Below, in pieces: positions 59,261-64,000 of a DNA stretch of 64,000 bases. This stretch comes from Engraulis encrasicolus. Lineage: Eukaryota > Chordata > Actinopteri > Clupeiformes > Engraulidae. The notes under the pieces are model-generated. The model had not been told where the DNA came from and ran no database searches. It worked only from the letters and a program-made list of their open reading frames with translations. Numbering within the stretch: position 1 is the first letter of the stretch; every line of letters begins with the position of its first letter. The translations under genes and the position numbers were made by a program. The DNA lies in contig NC_085862.1 in the NCBI RefSeq assembly GCF_034702125.1, positions 8,206,417-8,270,416 of the forward strand. Direction: 5' to 3'.

Positions 59261-59565
59261 TGCATTTCTTGGTAATGATTCGTTTATGGTGATTGAACTT
59301 TCTGATAAGCATTAGTAAACCATCATTAAAATGTCAGATAACCCACCTTTATTTATGAAAAAAACATGATCTCTTTGTTGCCTCCTACCACCTAACCATT
59401 ACCAAGTACTATTAGGCATGTATGGCAACGGTTTGTAAACTCTTGCTTTAGCATTAGTGAAATCTTAATTAACCCTTCTGTAATGGTTAGTGTGTGATGA
59501 CTGGTAACATGGCAAACAGTAAGTTGAGGCTCATGTGACTGCCCCTCATGGATGTTTCTGGACAT

Positions 59566-60860
59566 TAACAAATGACTTGATAAGCATTGCTTATGCATTA
59601 TCAAGGATTTATAACCCATTACTTAAGTACATCTGGGGAACTGATCTAAAGTGAAAACCTTCCCATGCTTTACAACACATTAACAAATGACTTGTTAAGC
59701 ATTGCTTATGCATTATCAAGGATTTACAACCCATTACTTAAGTATATCTGGGGAACTGATCTAAAGTGAAAGCCTGTTATGGCTTCACAACACATTAACA
59801 AATGATTTGATAAGCATTGCTTATGCATTATCAAGGATTTATAACCCATTACTTAAGTATATCTGGGGAACTGATCTAAAGTGAAAGCCTGTTATGGCTT
59901 CACAACACATTAACAAATGATTTGATAAGCATTGCTTATGCATTATCAAGGATTTATAACCCATTACTTAAGTATATCTGGGGAACTGATCTAAAGTGAA
60001 AACCTGTTAAGGCTTTACAACACATTAACAAATGACTTGATAAGCATTGCTTATGCATTATCAAGAATTTTCAACTCATTACTCACTCATATCTGGGAAA
60101 CGTTTAAAGTGAAAACCTGTCCATGCTTTCCAAAACATCAACAAATGACTTGATAAGCATTGCTTATGCATTATCAAGGATTTATAACCCATTACTTGAG
60201 TATATCTGGGGAACTGATCTAAGGTGAAAACCTGTTAAGGCTTCACAACACATTAACAAATGACTTGATAAGCATTGCTTGTGCATTATCAAGGATTTAT
60301 AACCCATTACTTAAGTATATCTGGGGAACTGATCTAAAGTGAAAACCTGTTAAGGCTTTACAACACATTAACAAATGACTTGATAAGCATTGCTTATGCA
60401 TTATCAAGAATTTTCAACTCATTACTCACTCATATCTGGGAAACGTTTAAAGTGAAAACCTGTCCATGCTTTCCAAAACATCAACAAATGACTTGATAAG
60501 CATTGCTTATGCATTATCAAGGATTTATAACCCATTACTTAAGTATATCTGGGGAACTGATCTAAAGTGAAAACCTGTTAAGGCTTCACAACACATTAAC
60601 AAATGACTTGATAAGCATTGCTTGTGCATTATCAGGGATTTATAACCCATTACTTAAGTATATCTGGGGAACTGATCTAAAGTGAGAACCTGATAAGGCT
60701 TTACAACGCATTAACACATGACTTGATAAGCATTGCTTATGCATGATCAAGGACTTACAACTCATTACTAACGCATATCTGGGGAACTTTTAAAGTGAAA
60801 ATCTTTCCATGCTTTCCAAAACATCAACAAATGACTTGTTGAGCATTGCTTATGCATGGG
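59566..60860. repeat. Minisatellite of 113/115 bases with 343-base higher order
   Basis: Unit starts fall at 59566, 59681, 59796, 59911, 60026, 60139, 60254, 60369, 60482, 60597, 60712 and 60825. Units of 113 bases (type B, with TCTGGGAAACGTTTAAAG or a similar form) begin at 60026, 60369 and 60712, exactly 343 apart, with two 115-base type A units between. Confidence 0.9.
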
Positions 60861-62879
60861 AGGCAACATCTGAGAGATCTTACTATTCTCATCAAAACAT
60901 TTACAAACCACTTACACAATACAGTTGCTTGAAAAGAGAAAAAACTTTTCTTCACCAAGGCACTCCAAAAAGTATAGCTAAAATGTCTTTATTATTATGA
61001 CATGTCCATTAAGGACTTTTAAAATTGCCCACGCGTAGCGGCAGTTGAGCCTTCTTCAGGGCATAGTGATACTGACTTACACAATACATTTGAGATGTGA
61101 GCTGATGTCCTTCATGGTAACGGTAACACAAGACAGACAACTTCAATATCTTTAACTATTTAATTTTTAAAAGATAACAATTATCAGCTTAAACAATAAC
61201 ACAATGAAGAAAGAGAGATGAGGACTAGCAAAATTAAGAGATTAGATGAGGGGAGAGCTTGTGGAGAGGAGAGGGAGGCAAGAGAAGAGATAAAGTGCAT
61301 TCATGTGGTCTTATCTAGTAGATATTATCTAGTTGTGAAGTGGTATTTACAAGTGCGTTGCGTTCATGTGCTATTTTGTTGTTGTTTACAACTTAAAGAT
61401 GGTGGACCAGAGTGAGACTCTGGCCATTTTTTTTGTTAATAAAACGATAATAGACTGTTGTTCATCAGCTACAGCAAGCAAATGAATTAGGAAGTCAAAA
61501 GGTAAAAATGCTGAATATTTTCTGACAGTCATTTACCATGACTATCTGAACATACTGAATGCCGGTTTTTGAGTATTTCAACTTAGCGGTTGCCATGGTG
61601 AGAGTAGAGCCAGCTGTTGTGTACGTCATCAGCTCGTAAAGTCGTTAATCAAAATTTTCTACAAGGGCCGGTGGCGTTCATGTGTGCTTCGGATGTCAGT
61701 GTTTGGTATTTACGTAATTACCACATGAACGCACAATTAGGAACTGTACTGCATTTAAAAGATATTTTCTACTGGGCAGCAGCAGTGAGCCCGTAGGCTA
61801 CTTTTGAGCTCAGCCACTTTGCACTGTAGTTCAGGTTCTCCCCAAAATATTTTTTATAATAAAAATATAGCTATTGAGGGTCTGTAATAGTGATCTAAAG
61901 TGAAAGCTGTAGAAACTGCATGATGACTTCTGTTCAGCTATGAAAATACTCCGGGTGTCGGCGGGCGTTATGGGAGAGAGGTGGCCGGACGTTCACGGCC
62001 TCTATGGGAGCTAAAGGGTTAAAGGAACTTTTCTGACGATGATGGTCCTTTTTTTAAGGGTAAACTGCCTTCATGATGCTACCAGTGAGGAAACAAATAA
62101 AAAAGCACAGTTTAAACATTAATTTTGTTATTTGTAGGCTACTGCCAAAAGGTAGATTAAGCTTACACTAAGCGCAAAACATTCCCCTCCATTTGAGCCA
62201 TTGCAAGCACAGAGCAAAATAGCAGAAATCGCTAGTTAGCCTGCTAGTTAACAAAATGTGCTAAGCAATATTGTTCTCTACAACTAATAGAGTACTCAAA
62301 ACCCACTTGCATAGAGACATACAACTGCTTAGGTGGACAAGTAATGTTAACCCTCAGAATTCACTCTGACACAATTTGTAAACAACAGCACCATAACTGA
62401 AAGTCCAACCCAAGTTTTTTTTTTTTTGAAAACTAGACATCTCAACCATAATTTTGATACCTCATATGTGTGGGTATCTGCTGTACAACTAACAGTGACA
62501 TTGTTTTTTTTTATTTTTATTTTTTTAAACGTTTTTAATATAGGCTAGGCCTATATATATATTTTATTTTATTTTACCTTGACCAGAATACTGTTGAAAT
62601 GACACAACGTTGAAATCGCGGTAAAATACAGCTCAGTCATACTCATTACTCTCTGTCAAACCAACCGAAAATGGCCAGCAGGAAACACAATTAACTTTGT
62701 AACTCTTTTTCACTAGTTTTAGACATCTCTGATCTCTTAATTACAGGGGTAATATCAAAGATTCTCTAGTCTAATTAGCATCGTCTCTGATGATTCAAAT
62801 ATTCCAGGAAGTGGTTAATCGACCGGATGTTGTTTTGTGATCAGTGATGCGTTTCCAGGGGACGTTCTTTGAGGGGACA
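60861..62879. other. No gene established
   Basis: AT-rich sequence. GCCCACGCGTAGCGGCAG with CTTCTTCAGGG at 61027-61061 resembles a common fish repeat. No supported frame. Confidence 0.45.
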
Positions 62880-63311
62880 TGTCGGTGCCCAACGGGTTCT
62901 GCCTGCCTGATCCGTTCCCTTTGCACACTGCACATGCGCAGTATGACGTATACGGAAGAGAAATTGCCTGATTTGTTCCGTTAATTTTTTACTTTCTCGT
63001 TTTAAGTGTTTATTTTGCAGGAGGAAGTTTGCGTTTTAAACTGTCTGTTTTATAATAATATATAACCGTTACAGAAACGCTAATAAGGTCACCAACTGGT
63101 CAGCTAACCAACTGACTATTCAGAGCACAATATTCTATTAATTACAACGACACACGCGTTTGATGTAAAACAACGATATCAAGTAAATATATAATTTAAA
63201 TATATAACATATCTCTTTGTGTTAATGTTCTGGTGGCTGCAAAATAAACATTTAAAACGTGAAAGTCATAAAGGAACGGATCAGGCAGGCGGAACGCGTT
63301 GGGCACCTACA
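62880..63311. mobile_element. Element with 39-base terminal inverted repeats
   Basis: 62880-62918 and 63273-63311 are inverted partners. Both read TGTNGGTGCCCAACG from the outside and end GCCTGATCCGTTCC, with few mismatches. GGACA lies on each side (62875-62879, 63312-63316). It is 432 bases with no frame. A 5-base duplication does not settle the superfamily. Confidence 0.8.
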
Positions 63312-63495
63312 GGACACATTAAACTTTGAGGAAGCAGTGTCTTGTTCAGTGTTCACGGTTTATATTGCTGAAGGACAATTACAAGTCTAAACGGAGAAGA
63401 GTCGTCATTTCAAGGTGTTTTCGCGGACGTATTGGCATGTGGATGTTGACAGTGTCGGAAGTATTAATCAAAGTTGACACGAGAAGTTGGAGCGA

Positions 63496-63580
63496 ATGCG
63501 AGAAGAGTATGCGATGAGCTGCCTGCCTGCTGCTGCCTACTGCCTACTCCTGCTGCTGCCGCTGCTGCTGTTGCATCCAA
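63496..63580 (+). CDS. First coding exon with signal peptide
   Basis: An in-frame TGA lies 21 bases before the ATG at 63496; a second in-frame ATG is at 63514. The frame reads MREEYAMSCLPAAAYC and then a run of about nine leucines with one proline, ending LLLLHP before CAA|GTAAGT at 63581. Together these make a signal peptide (short N-region, leucine-rich core) and a strong splice donor in phase 1. It would send a secreted or type I membrane protein into the ER. The rest of the gene lies beyond the window, so the family cannot be named. The exon starts 184 bases after the element ending at 63311. The CTGCTGC composition could mimic a leucine run, so a chance frame is not excluded. Confidence 0.55.
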
Positions 63581-64000
63581 GTAAGTTTGGCTGCTAAAAT
63601 GTTTTGATATTCACTGAACAGACATGCAATTGCCTGCATAGTCCTTTCTTATTTGAAAGATGAATCCCTGTCGCTTGCAAGATACACAATCTCATGCCCA
63701 TCGTGCATAGCTAATTCATTGCATTGGGGAGAGGTGGACTTTCCTGGTGAACCAGTAGCCCAGCCCCCTGGGCGTCAACACATAGCTTCTGGTTCACCAG
63801 GAAAGAGAGTAGCATCCAACTGCAGTTTGCAGAAGTGGGCAGGTCTGGATCTCTGAGATCCCGCCCCTCCCATTTTGGATCTCGCCCCTCCTATTTCTCC
63901 TATTATGGTAGTCTGTACAGTCCCACGCCATCCCGACGTCACCCTATTTGAGAATTTGCGCCAAATGTCTTCTCCGGCGAATGCATAGTAGCCTACACTG
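63581..64000 (+). other. Start of presumed intron 1
   Basis: Begins with GTAAGT. A hairpin lies at 63739-63805. No acceptor with a following frame is evident before the window ends. Confidence 0.45.
63739..63805. other. 17-base perfect inverted repeat
   Basis: CTTTCCTGGTGAACCAG (63739-63755) pairs with CTGGTTCACCAGGAAAG (63789-63805), with 33 bases between. The inner AGC/GCT can extend the stem. It may be an RNA hairpin or a small element. Confidence 0.6.

Noticed and set aside
59566..60860. Regular repeats considered as a CRISPR array
   Set aside because: Units are continuous without unique spacers, in a vertebrate genome. This is a minisatellite.

Overview
This window looks like repeat-rich DNA of a ray-finned fish. 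The grounds are the density of small transposon families (Tc1-like, Harbinger-like, hAT-like), tRNA-derived SINEs, long CA/GT/GA microsatellites, and the lack of any bacterial gene structure. I cannot name the species. Only one stretch looks like part of a working host gene: a short first coding exon with a signal peptide and a splice donor at 63496-63580 on the + strand, running off the right edge. Almost every other long open frame is a shadow of simple sequence.

Layout. 1-8643 is a block (A1 then B1) ending at a 100-N gap (8644-8743). 8744-27170 is mostly microsatellite, a roughly 3.1 kb purine-only tract (15866-18960), a minisatellite (23020-23515) and unrecognised AT-rich sequence. 27170-29245 is a second copy of A (A2). 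29246-52560 is a 23.3 kb segment sitting between A2 and the second copy of B. 52561-55438 is B2. 55439-64000 is cleaner sequence with SINEs, nested hAT elements, a higher-order minisatellite, an inverted-terminal-repeat element and the exon.

The main result comes from comparing A1-B1 with A2-B2. In A1-B1 a small TTAA-flanked element runs unbroken across the A/B junction. In A2-B2 the same element is split, and the 23.3 kb between the halves has matching inverted sequence at its two ends, an 8-base direct repeat (GTTTCAAT) at its borders, and seven consecutive 21-23 base monomers at its right end. This reads as the filled and empty states of one insertion site, so the 23.3 kb behaves like a very large terminal-inverted-repeat mobile element. 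I found no recognisable transposase in it. Nested inside it is an almost textbook LTR element on the - strand (38949-46606; 4-base target duplication CTGT, TG...CA ends, polypurine tract, primer-binding-like site) that keeps a broken gag and shows no pol.

Other comparisons give further dated events: a 1.29 kb palindromic Tc1-like insertion and a retroposed insertion present in A1 but not A2, a small Harbinger-like element that landed inside a reading frame, a 1,845-base tandem duplication in B1 that is collapsed in B2 with the exchange mapped to 23 bases, and a hAT element carrying two further elements.

Quality caution. A2 (27170-29245) and the left LTR (38949-41404) differ from their partners mostly by one-base insertions, with long homopolymers in between. 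This suggests uncorrected long-read gap filling, and the A/B duplication may be two haplotypes placed end to end. Frames and exact lengths between about 9.8 and 46.6 kb should be read with that in mind.
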